Shown here in pieces: positions 33,994 to 45,805 of a stretch of DNA of 64,000 nucleotides. The stretch is from Favolaschia claudopus (Eukaryota > Basidiomycota > Agaricomycetes > Agaricales > Mycenaceae). The stretch spans positions 1,612,001 to 1,676,000 of the forward strand of contig JAWWNJ010000038.1 in the NCBI GenBank assembly GCA_037176885.1, written 5' to 3'. Position 1 is the stretch's first letter. The number at the start of each line of letters is the position of its first letter. The notes beneath the pieces were generated by a model. That model made no database searches, had not been told where the DNA came from, and saw nothing but the letters and a program-made list of their open reading frames with translations. The position numbers were made by a program, and so were the translations under genes.

Positions 33994-35259
33994 ATGGGAT
34001 TTGAAACCAAAATGATGGAAAACTCATTAGCGCTCTCCCTCATGCAGCAATTTCCACAGGAGCTTGTCGATGAGACCCTTGGGCATCTGGAAGACGAGAA
34101 GTCCACCCTCGAAGCCTGCTCTGTTGTGGAACGTCGCTGGGCACAACCATCCCAAGCACTTCTCTTTTCGAGACTCACAGCGAGCTCGGAAACCAAGATT
34201 CAGCAGCTCGCAAGCCTGTTCAAAGCCAAGCCTCTCGGGAATCATGTCAAAATCTTGCGTGTCGTGTTTCCTGACGTGCGAGATGAGACATTTGTATTTC
34301 TTCTAATCGACTTGATATCTCTGGTCCCGCGCCTCCACGAACTTGAGGTTATTCCAGGGAAGCGTGCCAACATATCGTCGAGGCTGCCTCACACAGAGTT
34401 CTATCCCCCGAGCTGCTTCCTCTCACTGCTTGATGGAGTCGTTGGTAAGTGCACAAAACGCAAGGCGAGAGTGAATCCCACTGACCTGCACCATTCAGCG
34501 TTGCCCACCTTCCGCTCATTGATCTTTGTCAACTGGCACTTTCCGCACATTGAGATTATACCACTCGCACCGACCCTCACAAACCTGCGATTTGTCTCTT
34601 GTCATTTCGGGCGGTATGGACGGACTTGCTATCCCGGCGAAGAGACCGTCGTCTACAAGGGCGGTATGGCTCTTGGCCGGCTGTCAGTAGAAGCGTGCTC
34701 GGGATGGGATGAATTGCAGCAGTGGATGCAAAAGTCAACACTTACGACTTCTCTGAGCATCGGCGGAATGCCAAACCAGCCCATGAACGGCGACATCTTG
34801 CGAAAACTTCAAAGCATTGAAGTGTCAATTGACTTAGGCAGTGGTCTGTCCTCCGTCGCCTCTGGTCAGACACCACACAGCTGACATGACACAGGCAGCT
34901 TGCCAGACTTGCAGACGGCGATCACAGGCCTGGAAATTCTTCAAGTCGGGCATTGCTCAACGCTGGCCGTGTACTTTGAACCTCCGCTATGCAATGACAC
35001 TCTGACTGCCATCCAAAACTGGCTGCAGTCATTCCTGCTCAAGCGTCACCAACTTCTTCGCTTCCACGTCCCAATGCAAAGGGATGGACGTGAAATCGTG
35101 GCTGCAGAGGAGATCAGTAACCGACTTACGAACAGCTGTCAACAAAATATGTATGCTGAGATACTTGGCATACATGTTCAGTGGGAACGTACGCGGCCAT
35201 GGCATGGAACCTTTCAATGTCTTATGCGCGGTGGGACGAAGCATGGATTTGAGCGATAA
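33994..35259 (+). CDS. F-box / leucine-rich protein
   Basis: Probable substrate-recognition subunit of an SCF ubiquitin ligase. The ATG at 33994 is followed by an F-box-like helix set ('FPQELVDETLGHLED', 'TLEACSVVERRWAQPSQALLF') typical of mushroom F-box proteins. Degenerate leucine-rich segments follow ('LPTFRSLIFVNWHFPHIEI', 'PLAPTLTNLRFVSCHFG', 'LEILQVGHCSTLAV'). Introns at 34445-34498 and about 34866-34895 are GT-AG and keep the frame; the stop is at 35259. Its start lies 67 bp from the divergent integrase gene. Target unknown. Confidence 0.7.
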
Positions 35260-35482
35260 CTTTTTTTTGTGTATTTATTTCGTCTTGGCAAGGTAATTAC
35301 AATGTAACCTTGAGAGATTAATTAGCTCTAGCTGGTCTGTTGCCCAGAGGAAAGAGACTTGCCTAGGTCGTTGGAATGAGATGAGTGTGGAAAGGAAGAG
35401 TGTGTCGGCAAAGCTGCTACTTAGGAATTTTCCATGTCACCTAAGAACTGTCTAAACAGGCTGTATTGAACCAAAATAAACA
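35260..35482. other. 3' flank of the F-box gene
   Basis: AT-richer non-coding sequence; nothing else seen. Confidence 0.4.
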
Positions 35483-35489
35483 ATATGTA

Positions 35490-35572
35490 AAGGCAGTCTG
35501 GTGTAGAGGTATTTACCCGCACTTTTATGTTAATCACTCAAGAGTCCCGAGTTCAATTCGGTCAGGTGGGGT
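35490..35572 (+). repeat. tRNA-like sequence with pol III boxes and T-run
   Basis: An A-box TGGTGTAGAGG and B-box GTTCAATTC are present in the right order, and a run of eight T follows at about 35571-35578, as for a pol III terminator. The middle ('gcacttttatgttaatcac') resembles a tRNA-Lys(UUU) anticodon region with an insertion. Acceptor and T stems do not pair well, so it is a tRNA pseudogene or SINE head. Confidence 0.5.
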
Positions 35573-35727
35573 TTTTTTTCATCGTTGTTTTTTCTTTTTT
35601 CTTTTTCAGACCTCTTCATCTTAAATATCTTCGGAAATCTCTTTACTTGATCTCTAGGGGCTTTGTTCAGTGCAGAGTGAGAAAGAGAACAAGAAGAGAC
35701 ACACCTGAAGGCTGAGATCAAAAAAGC

Positions 35728-35803
35728 TGTGTTGCAGCCCCCAATTTCTGTGCGCTGGAGCTGCCAGCTCACAGAGTTGGGGAGCTGTAGCACAGCTTTC
35801 TTG
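35728..35803. repeat. 76-bp inverted repeat hairpin
   Basis: 'aaagctgtgttgcagccccc' on the left is matched by 'ggggagctgtagcacagcttt'-type sequence on the right, with inner 'tctgtg'/'cacaga' pairs around 'gctggagctgccagc'. It lies directly upstream of the gene at 35840 and would fall in its 5' UTR. Confidence 0.65.
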
Positions 35804-35839
35804 TGCACAGACCACATTCCCACACAACCGACTTCTTCC

Positions 35840-36823
35840 ATGGATCCCTCATTCTCTAGTGCTGCCCTGCTCTCTGAACTGCATGAAACTCTTCAAGATG
35901 TGAATACTGTAGCAGCTCAAGCCAACCCAGAGCTCTTGAAGCCATTCATCAAGGGATTACAAGAGCAGATAGCTCATATGAGCAACGAGGTCAATGCAGA
36001 GGATATGCAGCTTGTAGATGAGGAGACGGCAGCCGGTATGTGTCTATAGCTTTCTCAGCTTTGAAAAGGTGTCTGAATGATAGCACAGAGTTATTTGCTT
36101 CTGCTGTACCTGTGGAACTAAATGCAGGTGCGTCCACTTTCTTGACAATTATGAGCTGGTTTTCATTGGCATTTTACAGGGGCAGATGAAGGCCCTCTGT
36201 ACTATGGGATGCCAATTACAGGTGTTAAGCCAGTTGTACCGCCACTTGAGAGTTTTGTTTGGGACCGTACCGAATATGCATCCAATTTCACCACCGAACT
36301 TCCTTCTCAGCTCATTCCACCTCTCTGCCCCCCTGCCCCATCAGGCTATGCATATCCCAAGGCCCCAGTATTCACTCTCTCTAAAGATCAGCGATACCGC
36401 TGTGGTTTAGCATATCACAGTGACTTTCGTGTTGCCGACAAAACTCTTTTGCGTCAGCGTTTGCTCTGCACCATAAATCCCCCCGACATCGAACCGATAC
36501 TTGAGGGGCGCCAATATACAGCGCGTCCACTTCCTGGTATGACCCGTATGCCGCTCGGGGTGCCATTCATTCAGCGCATTGATGGTGACGCGCTTAATAC
36601 TGTTACTTGCGCAGTGGCGCACAGTAGCACCTCGCTTGAGATGTTCGGCGTTCAATCTGAGGTCCAGAAGCTAGAGAAGGAACTCTACATTCTATCTTTC
36701 GGAAGTAATCCAAACCGCACCGACGAGCCCTCAATTCGTTCGCTGTGCAGACTCGGGCTGAAACCTAATGACCGCTCCGCTACACCACCAACCTGGACTG
36801 GGGTCTTGGTGAGACCAGGCTGA
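35840..36823 (+). CDS. Hypothetical protein, two exons
   Basis: I do not recognise a family. Exon 1 (35840-36035) encodes a helical N-terminus ('SELHETLQDVNTVAAQA', 'FIKGLQEQIAHMSNEV'). A GTATGT...CAG intron leads to exon 2 (36180-36823) in phase. Exon 2 contains an aromatic and proline-rich region ('ESFVWDRTEYASNF', 'PPLCPPAPSGYAYP') and a more globular C-terminal half ('GVPFIQRIDGDALNTVTCAV', 'VQKLEKELYILSFG'). The predicted product is 279 residues. No signal peptide or membrane segment is evident. It sits between an F-box gene and the large gene and may belong to a mobile or lineage-specific family. Confidence 0.55.
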
Positions 36824-38329
36824 AAGATTGATTTGAGATCGTTCGCTGGCACCAATTCGGTCTCGTTTTGATTCCAAATTGACATCTTCTTTCCGGGCTC
36901 AAAATGAACTCAGATTTGTGATCACTCTGGACTCAATTTCAACCTCGTTTTGATTCCTTGTCCTGCTCTCAACATATCGTCTTCCTTGTCGAGTTGCTGA
37001 GAATTTCAATTTGTAGCAAGAGTACTTTGTTAGTAGCGTTGAGTAGCCAAAACACAATCACCGCCAAAGCATAGATAGTGAAGTCAGAATGTAAGTATGG
37101 GGCGGATATACTGTCCTCGAAGAGTCGCAAGCCCGGCTCAAGAATTGGGCAACTACAAGTTTTTTGAAGAGAAAAATGCTATGTCCCCACGCACGTGGTT
37201 TGATCGCGTGACTTATTCGGCAGATCATATGATGTTGGTTTGTTTGTGACGTGTGACTTCGTCGTTCTCTTCCTCTCCCCTCATCTTCTCCTTCCTCTTC
37301 CTCCCTCTTCCTCCCCAATGTCCTTGTAACCGTTGCTATACCTCTTGCTGCATCCGCCATCAAGACTATCAAGGACTCTATCTCAATCATGGGTTCTTGC
37401 CCCCTCTGAACGTCGGAGACGCCGCCGCCGCCCATGCTCAACATCGATGTGCCACCAGCAAACCGGGGCGATGGTGACGTGATTGCAAAGAGTGACTGTG
37501 GGGAGGTGTTTTCGTTGACGGGATTGGCTTTCCGGTGCGTATGACCTTTGTTGTGGCTTCTATACAGCACATTGAGCGCTAGCCCATAGGCCCAGGGCGC
37601 ATCGTACCACCTAAAACCAAGGTGCGACTATTCCACTTCTTCACCGCAATCATCTCACTGAATCTTCCAGGTAGTATATAGTACGTGCACAAGTGAACTC
37701 ACCGACCTTTCAACGTCGAGTCAGGCGGTTCGGTGTCAGATCAGCTCAAGGAGCGGGGTACCCAAAGGCAACGGACATCCGAGGACGGATAAGGAGGGCT
37801 CTTCAATAGCCGGTATGTGCTCCCTTCGACTCCGCTCTGCGGTTCATCCATTTTTTCAAGGTTGCACATTCATTCGTTTGCCATGTACGTATGCCTCGCC
37901 GCAGTTTCCGTCTTCGATTATACTGACGCCTGTCTGCAGGATTCACCGTTTGTGTCTGTCGGTGCCAATGATCAAAGTGGGTGTGTGGACATAATAGGAA
38001 GAAGAGCAATCGGTACAGCGAGGAAGGGTGACGATCACAATTACCGTACAGGATTGCATGTACTATTTTATATCCCAATAACATTATGTTCTACTCTCGA
38101 AACTGGCGTGATTCACATTCATAATTTGTTCAGAGCTTCCTGTGCCCCCAGAGAGGCTGGATGGGAGCTTCGTTTCGATGTCAGTAATTGAGCTCAAAAT
38201 GAGGTGGCGCTCAAACTGAGACCAAAATGATAAGCCGAATGGAATGCCTTTTGACGTCAACATTGCCTCTTTTTGAGACCAACCGTGGGCCTCAATTGAC
38301 ACTCAGCATTGAGATCACATAGGTCTCAG
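36824..38329 (+). other. Intergenic plus probable unresolved 5' exons of the large gene
   Basis: A plus-strand segment near 37425-37535 ('MLNIDVPPANRGDGDVIAKS'), one near 37590-37620 ('PIGPGRIVPPKTK') and one near 37672-37800 look like exons with plausible GT-AG borders. They may be the upstream part of the gene at 38330. Around 36850-36960 and 38185-38300 there are related words ('ctcaaaatga', 'gagaccaaaatg', 'ctcgttttgattcc') that could mark a small repeat. The exon chain could not be closed with confidence. Confidence 0.35.
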
Positions 38330-41300
38330 TCTGGGTTGGCGGTGTAAGAATTTGCCCAAGGACTCAACCTGCGGCTCGTTCAGCTTGGGCCCGACGGTGG
38401 GGAAGGGTGAAGGTCGTGGCGTGTTCTTGCCTGCCGTGCAAACAGCTACCCCGGAAGCGAGCATGCTGATTGGCAAGTCTCTGCGTCTCATCCATCGTTT
38501 GCAACAAATCATTATGCCCTGCTCCCTATCGAAGTTCGAGTGGGAAATGGCAAAGTGGTATATCACTGAGAACAACGTCTTCGTCTTTGGTGGCCTTCTA
38601 CCTGGTGCCACCGGACTGCAGTACAACGTGTCGGCAGGGAAAGGTAACCTTGCTCAGAAGATTGGGCTAGTGCAAGGTCGATGGCATACCGATGGGTCCG
38701 ACGCATGGGTTTACTGGACGTTCGGGATACTACTGATCAAGCTTCCGCCAGGCGCGTTCGTTTATGCTCATGGAATATCTGGTTGCTGAAACGAATGACT
38801 TAGGCTCTGATCCTGGACCTTTTATGTTCGGAAGATGTGGTCTATACGTTCGCAAGACGGGTGTGCTCGTGCTCTACCTCGTCTTCCGTGGAAATGATCT
38901 GCACTCTGGATACTCTCCAACATACGACGACGACGTGCTGAAGGAATGGCACGATGCCGAGGCGCTTGAGGCCTTGGTGGATATTGTATCCCCGGAAAAC
39001 CGTATGTTCTTTGTTGCCTACCCAAGTGAAGTTGGGATGTCGCGTGTCGCATCCGTCTCTGTTGTCCCCCCCGTGTTTTTCATGAATCAAGGCGCCCCTG
39101 TGAGCCATAAGCTCAAGCAGCTCAACTTCGCTCAGCACGGAGCCACCGTTCTTGGCGATGCGCATACGCGCGCGAATCGTCTGGGCCGGGAGATCTGGTG
39201 GGGCGCATTCAACGCATTGCAGCTGGCCGGCCTTGAACTTGATATGACTCCTGACGAATTGTTTGCTCGCACCAAGTATCGTGGTGACAGTCCCGAGCGA
39301 CAACTCTGCAGCCTCGAGTCGCCTCCCATCGACATCAAGCGCGATGCAGCTGCTGTTCGCATGAAGCGCGGGTGGTTTGCGTGGTATCGGATTCAAAGCG
39401 AGAGATATCTCATCCGTATTAGCAGAGACGCTTATCGGTCGGTGCAGGACGCACTGGCTCTGCGGCGGCTGACAGAGAACAACGCGTTTCCAATTACTGA
39501 ACGGCGTGGCGTGTTGCTTGGTTTCAACATTCAGGAGAGTAACCCACGGTACACCGTAATCGAGGTATTGCAGCGAATACAGGTTGATGGAGAGGTGGGT
39601 TTTTTTTTTTCTGTCACTGCTACAGAATGTTTCCTGACCAGAAGGATATAGATGCATTTGAAACTACGAGTCGAGCCCGACGGCGCTGTTCTAACGGTGC
39701 CTGAAGATACGACAGCATGGTACGCAGTATCTGCTTTTCACTAGCTAATACATTATTGACTTTTGACTACAGGCTACACAATCCAACGAATTCTTCCGTC
39801 GTTGCGAACTTCCTAGCTGCTCATGTTCCATTGACTTCAGTGTACCTGCGCAGTTTTTACCAGCGCATGGTTGAGAATTCTGCTTCCCGTGCTCAAGACA
39901 GTGTTGAGAGCACCGGTGAAAAGCTTCCCACCAGCTCGGGATCGAGAGATACAGACATTGTAACGACGGACCCACCTGTCTCGCAGCTTGAGACGAGCAG
40001 TGCTCAGAGCCGGGAATCATCGCAGGTGCCACGAAATGAGGGGGAGACTGTCGGAGGGAGTGGCCTGGACAAAGAGCCTGACTCAAGTTCCAGCGGAGAA
40101 ACTGCATCCAGCGTGTTGGGCAGCGGGGCTTTGCCTGAGGTGTCAGATGGGACGGGCGCTGTTGGGCGTGGGGGTAGTCCTCTGGAGAGCGTGTCTGAGT
40201 GCGAGTCCGAGGAGGAAACTTATGCAGCTCCGCGAGTTATTGAAGTGCGCAGAGCGGAAGATGTATGTGAATATCAGTGTCTCTTTCAATGTTCAGACGG
40301 TCTAACAATCCCACCAGCTTCAACAGTATCGTATACGGGGACGTGGGTTTGATGAGCAGCGGTGGCTGAGTTCAGACGATGTTGTAGCGTAAGTTTGTTC
40401 GCTGCCCTATTTGAGAGAATCTCAGGCATCATATCTGCAGAATCAACCCTGACGTTACGCTGAGGGCTCCCATGGGTATTTTATGCCTTGGAAAGCGTAA
40501 GCGGCAGGTACGTTGCTCACCGCTGTTCCCTGGACTGTTCTGACACCAGGTGCAGGAAGATCCGTCAGACGCAGAGTCTTCTGAATCGGAGTTCGAGGAG
40601 CCGGATGATGAGAACGACCCAGATTATGGGAAGAACAAGAAGAAGGCACACCCGCCAACATCCGCTCAACCACTCGAGTCGCTGAAAACCGGTGATCTGA
40701 ATGCGCGAGCTCTGGCAGGTCTATCTCAACTTCTGAACTCCGAGAACCTACAGGCCGAGCTGGCAGCACTGCAGTCCGAGCGAGAGGCTGTCGCCCCATT
40801 AAAAGGTCGGAAGATTGTTCTGCCTGAGGTTGTAAGCGCGGTGATCGAGAGGAACGAGAGAAACAACGTTGACACGAGTTTCCTTACGTTTGCGGATGCG
40901 AATGAGCTGACCATGTTCACTCATCTCTCAAGACTCTTGACCGCCGTGGACTCGATACCAGAGCTGCTCCGAGCTCACGAGCAGATGGGCATCATATCGC
41001 GCATGGTGCAATGGGACCTATGCCGCGCGCATCTAGTGGTGTATGAGTGGTTGCAACACATAGGGCCCCAAATGGCCCGAGATTTGGTTCTCCTACACGA
41101 GCGAAGCACCGCGGACCTTGAACGACTCTTTCCGAAGTTCGCCCCACTTGTCAAACAGGTCTTCCGCTATGCAAAACAAGTTCAAAATGTGGCACCGCGC
41201 TCGAAGAAGAGAACACCCACGGACGAAACCCCTCCCGTTCCTGCCGTCCCCATCGATGATGCGCAGAAGATTCCTGTTAACCTGTTTGGCCTAATCTCAA

Positions 41301-43216
41301 AGCCTACGAGAACAGGGACGATCAAACTCCCGACAATCAGAAAGGTGGCACAGAAAAACAGGAACTTAGCGCTTGTAAATGCCGCCACCGACTGCCTTCT
41401 GGACGTGTTATCCAGGGAGATGGTGATCATTCCCATGGCTCAAGTCGATGATCGGTGGTTGAGCCCTCAGCGCCGTGCAGCCAAGAAGAAGGCGACGAAG
41501 GCGACGAAGACTTCGAGTACAGAACCGGCGCCGTCTGCAGCAGAGGAAATGAAGAAGGTGGTTGCCCGGCTCATGTCTCGTGGAGCGCTGCTACGTTGTT
41601 TGGTGACGGTGTGCGAGGGTGAATATATCTTTGCGTCTGCAGCCATGCATGAGGTGCTCGTTGGTCCCACCACCTTGCTGCCGAAGAAATGGCACGAGGA
41701 TATTCGTTTTGCAGCTGCGCTCGTTCGCGAAGAAGAGGTCGCTCTAAAGGCTCTTATGGATGTGCTGCAGTCCAAGATTGCAGACGATACAGACGTACCT
41801 GTTAACGCAGCCAAGCTGGGAGCATTTGTTCACCGGCGCACCCTGGAGCTACACCGTGGACGACCGATTGAAGAGGAAGAGTTCCGAAATCCACACAGCC
41901 AAGCCGTCGCTGGAGTTTCCCTTGCTGCGCCAGCACCAAAGGAAACACGTCGTAAACATATTCCCCATGCCAGCCTGACGGTGTCCCAGCTATTGGTCGA
42001 TGACGTACCACCAGGCAGTGTTTCCGTGCCGCTATTCGCAAAGCTGGCTCTGATCGTGCGAGAGGCGCTGAATGAGCGGCACGGACGCACACCTTCTAAC
42101 CAAAGTCTCCGATGGGTTCTCGAAGACCGTAATGCGGCGACTGGCCTGCACGCTGGAGATCGCGATCATACAGATCCCGTTCGCCTGTACAATGTCAGCA
42201 CAACATTGTTGAGGGAGAAGATACCGCAGCAGCGGGTGACTGAGAGGCTTGGGTTTTCAAATTTAGTTGCGTGGCATCTGACCGGCCAAGGGATCGGTAC
42301 GCAGAGTCTTCTCCAGCAGCGGCAGACAATGTTCTTTGATTCTGGAGACCAGTGTGTTCAGGTGTTCCGAGACGCAGACAGCGGCAACTCAGTTTTGCGG
42401 GAGGAATACTTGAAGAAGCATCCGGGGACTGACGAGAAGAAGGTTGAGGCCGCAATCAAGAGAGTCGCAGGATATGTCGCCACGCACAATGCAAACGCAT
42501 ACGGTGAGGCATCAAACTCCCTCACGCTGACGCCTGGCCGGAAGGATGAGCCGAAGTACACCATCGAGGAGAAATTCCTCCCCTTCTTCACCAACGACGT
42601 CCAAGACCGCTACGTCGAGTTCCTCGGGCCGCTTCACAACCAAGATCCAACGACATACGTCGGGCCCCGTCATACCTGGAGCGAAACCATTGCGTTCATT
42701 CAGAGCTTCCAATTCTTTGGCATGATGAACGACGGCTTGACGACACTCCAGCTCGCAAACAATATGGCCTTGCTGGGGCTTTGCAAGTTGCCGGAGGCTG
42801 ACGAGATGGCGGCGTGGATTGCCAGCAAAGGAGAACTGGGAGCATTCAAGGGCTTGACTCACCTGGGATTCAATTTGCGAGGTTCTGATCCTCTCGCGAC
42901 ACGGGCTGCCTTTTCATGCGTCTACAACCATCTGAATACCCACCTCTCAGAAGACGACAAGGAGAAGCTCGGGTTTGGCGTCATCTTCTGCGAGCATGTG
43001 CTTTGCAAAGTGCAGCGTTGGAATTTTCGATACGACAACTCGTGGAATGGGATTGCAACGAGGTTTGCAGACCTAGCTGCTGCTCTCTTTCAAAATGAAG
43101 CGACCGAGTGCTTGCCGTTTCCTTTGCGAATGACGGTCAGCGAGATCGAGGCGATAATAGCCGCCGCAGAGGTGAGTATTCAGACTTGGATTTTTGGAGA
43201 ACGGTTCGATTCATAG
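38330..43216 (+). CDS. Very large protein of unknown function, possible HxD...H dioxygenase-like region, 5' partial
   Basis: Seven exons join in one phase: about 38330-38751, 38804-39594, 39652-39719, 39773-40262, 40318-40388, 40441-40507 and 40550-43216. The frame has no stop over more than 1,500 codons. No ATG opens the first listed exon, so upstream exons exist. The first intron would be GC-AG; the others are GT-AG. The N-terminal part has 'GRWHTDGSDAW', then 'GPFMFGRCGLYVRK' and 'FRGNDLHSGYSP'. The H-x-D and later H recall the iron ligands of 2-oxoglutarate dioxygenases (TET/JBP-like genes are expanded in mushrooms), but this is inference. A Ser/Glu-rich acidic linker follows, then an 888-codon exon with an acidic start ('SSESEFEEPDDENDPDYG'), a basic patch ('KKKATKATKTSS') and a globular C-terminus with no family I recognise. 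Confidence 0.7.
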
Positions 43217-43790
43217 CTTCACAGGTTTAAGACAGGAGAGTGTGTGCAGGTAGATATTGACTTGAGATAGAGATACAGGCTACTTGTAACGGTATGGCGG
43301 AATAGAACAGTTGAGTAGCAGGGAGGTGGAAGGTCGAAACAAGAAGCGAGATGCCAGATTGGGAAGTCCTCACTTTGCTCTTACACTCAACAACAACAAC
43401 GTCTCTCTCTAGCGACCGTCAGTCACTCTGTGTCAATAGCGTCCTTCAACAGCTTTGTCTTCTCGCTACTCGCAGTTTGAGTGTGTTCAGACGTAAAAAT
43501 ACCCTCTGGCTACTTGCAATTTTGTTACGCTCGAATGGTTTTCTTGTAGCATCCCCTCGTTCATCCATAACTTCCATCGTGATACCTGCTTCCCCCCATT
43601 CTTTCAGTTGGCTTAGCGTATCCTACCAGCAATGTTCCGAACGATATGACCACCAATACTGTCTTAACATCAGACTCATCCTTGCGGCTCGAGAACGCTG
43701 CAAATGAAACAAAAGCAAGTCCTTCCACGTACCTGACAGATTGAAAGGAAAGTAACCTATCTATTCAACAGATTAACACCGCTGAAATGT
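43217..43790. other. 3' flank of the large gene, no gene seen
   Basis: No coding exon is recognisable. Composition becomes pyrimidine-rich toward the repeat region that follows. Confidence 0.4.
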
Positions 43791-45190
43791 GTTCATTGTC
43801 ATCTCCGTTTGCTGACCCGACTCATTCATTTGCGCCGACGTGTTGTTCCACTCAGACCACTGACTACACCCCCACCGCCTTTGCTCTCTCCCCTGCACCG
43901 ACAACAGAGGCATTATAAGCCTCCGCCACGCAGCGCCGATGTGGATCAAAGGTGCGTGTTTATCATTGTCTCATCCACTTCCGCGCCCTTCAGCTCTGTC
44001 TCCCCAATAGACCCCACCGCGCCGATAACGTGTCTCCCTCCCCCTCCTTCTTGCACCCTGCTTCTGTCTACTACCCCCAACCCCACGTCCCAGTTCAATG
44101 CTTGTGCCATCCACGAACTCGATCCAACTTCCACACTCATGCTGTGGCCTCCGTCTCTCGCTCTCCAGACTCCCCGGCTCTTCCACACTAAATCCAGGCG
44201 CCAATGTGGCGGCAGCGAGTCGACGCGGACGAATGTGTGTTACCTTACAGTGTTCTTGACGATCTGTACTAACAATATTTGTTCTAGCATTTAATAAACT
44301 CGTCCTACGCCTTTACGACCTCTCCATACTCTTCCACCCACCTCCGCTCTCGCGTTCACATCCCACCACACCAAACTCACGTACCAGGCATCGTCAGCAA
44401 CATTGATGCGTCCTGCACTGAGAACACAAACGCGGCAAGCCGCCGCCATGTAGCACTGAGATGGGGGTCAATGGTGTGTGTTTGATTGTTGACTTTCTTC
44501 TTTCCTCACTCACTTCCCTTGTTCCTTCGTTTCCACCTGCCACAACACAGCGCCGATAGCACATCCCCGCTTCCTTCTCTCCCCCCTACATTTATTTCCT
44601 ACGGCCAACTCGACGTCCCAATACAAACGCATGCACCTTTCCACAAGCTCAAGGCAACTTCGACATCCGCCTCTGTCCCTGTGCCTGTCACTCTCCCCGC
44701 CTCTCTAACACCAAACTCGTGTAACAACGCATTCAAGGCGGCGACTCTGACAGTGACAAACGTACGCTGCTTCACGCTCTTCTGCGCAATCTGGCCCTTT
44801 CCCAGCCTCCCTCTCACCGCCGACTCCATATTCACACCAAACCCATGTACTCAGGGTTGGCACTCACGTTCAACGCCGACAATCGTGTGGCGCCCTCTCG
44901 TTTGTAATCTGGAGCTATCTAACAACATCTCCAGTGCATCTGCCTCGCCGTGCTTGTCCCCAGCTCCACCATCTCACACCCACGTTGCCTCGCACCCTCG
45001 CCCCTTCTTCGGCTCGCATCTGCAACGGCCGATACGCCCTCCCCATCTCCCATCCACCTCCACTCTCCTGTTGACACTGCACCACACCAAACTCGTGTAC
45101 GACGCATCGTCAGCAACGTCGATGCTGTTGAATGTGCGTCACCTCCCGCCTTGAAGTCAGAAACTAACAACGTCTCTTAGTGCATGCACT
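43791..45190. repeat. C-rich degenerate repeat region
   Basis: Related blocks recur about every 550-700 bp. 'accaaactc(a/g)(c/t)gta' followed by 'gcatcgtcagcaac' is at about 44375 and 45085, with a divergent copy near 44710. 'gccgata' followed by a C/T-rich run and 'aactcgacgtccca'- or 'ccccacgtccca'-like words is at about 44020, 44550 and 45030. The plus strand is almost free of G runs. The long open frames across it are low-complexity Pro/Ser/Thr and not convincing genes. Confidence 0.55.
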
Positions 45191-45494
45191 ATTGTCCCAC
45201 TTATTGAGAAAGAAATAGTACATGGTGTGTCTGCTGCCTACCTCTTCTCCCTGCACATTACTAACGCTTCTCTCTTGTTTAGGTCTCCGCTTCCCATTCT
45301 GTTCGACACGTTCTGAATGCACATATGTATGATTAACCCTTGTACATATTTACATTCATTATATAACATTGCTTCTTTAAACCTGTACATGATACTACAC
45401 CATCACTGCCAACGACGACGACGGCGGCGACCTTAGGTCTCGCAGACATCGCGGACGGTGTGGCGGGGGTCCCTCCGATGTTGCTGACCCCATA

Positions 45495-45804
45495 TCAGAT
45501 GCTAACAACGGCTCTACGCTGGCATGGTAAGCTGCTCGTTTTCTGTTGCCATACTTTTGGGGTAAGGACGAGATCACATGATGTGTTACGTGTGACGTGG
45601 TGGGCCGCCGAAGCGACGGAGGGGGCTGTCGTGGCTGGAGCAGAGGTTTTGAGTGTGGAGGCATAGGTGCGTTGAGGTGCATGGGGAGCTACAGAGGCTA
45701 ATTCTTTGACAGTGTTGTTGAGAGCATCAAATTTGGATACGAGGGAGTCAAGACGGCTTGTGGTTTCTGATGAGGATGGTGTCTTTTGTTGTACGAGCTG
45801 CGCT
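45495..45804 (-). pseudogene. LINE ORF1 N-terminal fragment (weak)
   Basis: The minus frame reads 'RLDSLVSKFDALNNTVKEL', then 'RTYASTLKTSAPATTAPS', a layout (short coiled coil, then a Tyr/Ala-Ser linker) like the N-terminus of fungal LINE ORF1 proteins. It is cut on its 5' side by the MITE at 45806. Only about 70 convincing residues remain. Confidence 0.35.
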
Positions 45805-45805
45805 A

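Noticed and set aside
35490..35572. tRNA-Lys(UUU) gene
   Set aside because: The T-stem and acceptor stem have several mismatches and the anticodon loop carries an insertion; kept only as a tRNA-like repeat.
43809..44294. A 161-codon plus-strand open frame, and 44486-45154 with 222 codons
   Set aside because: Both are low-complexity Pro/Ser/Thr readings of the C-rich repeat, with no domain. The repeat explains the openness.
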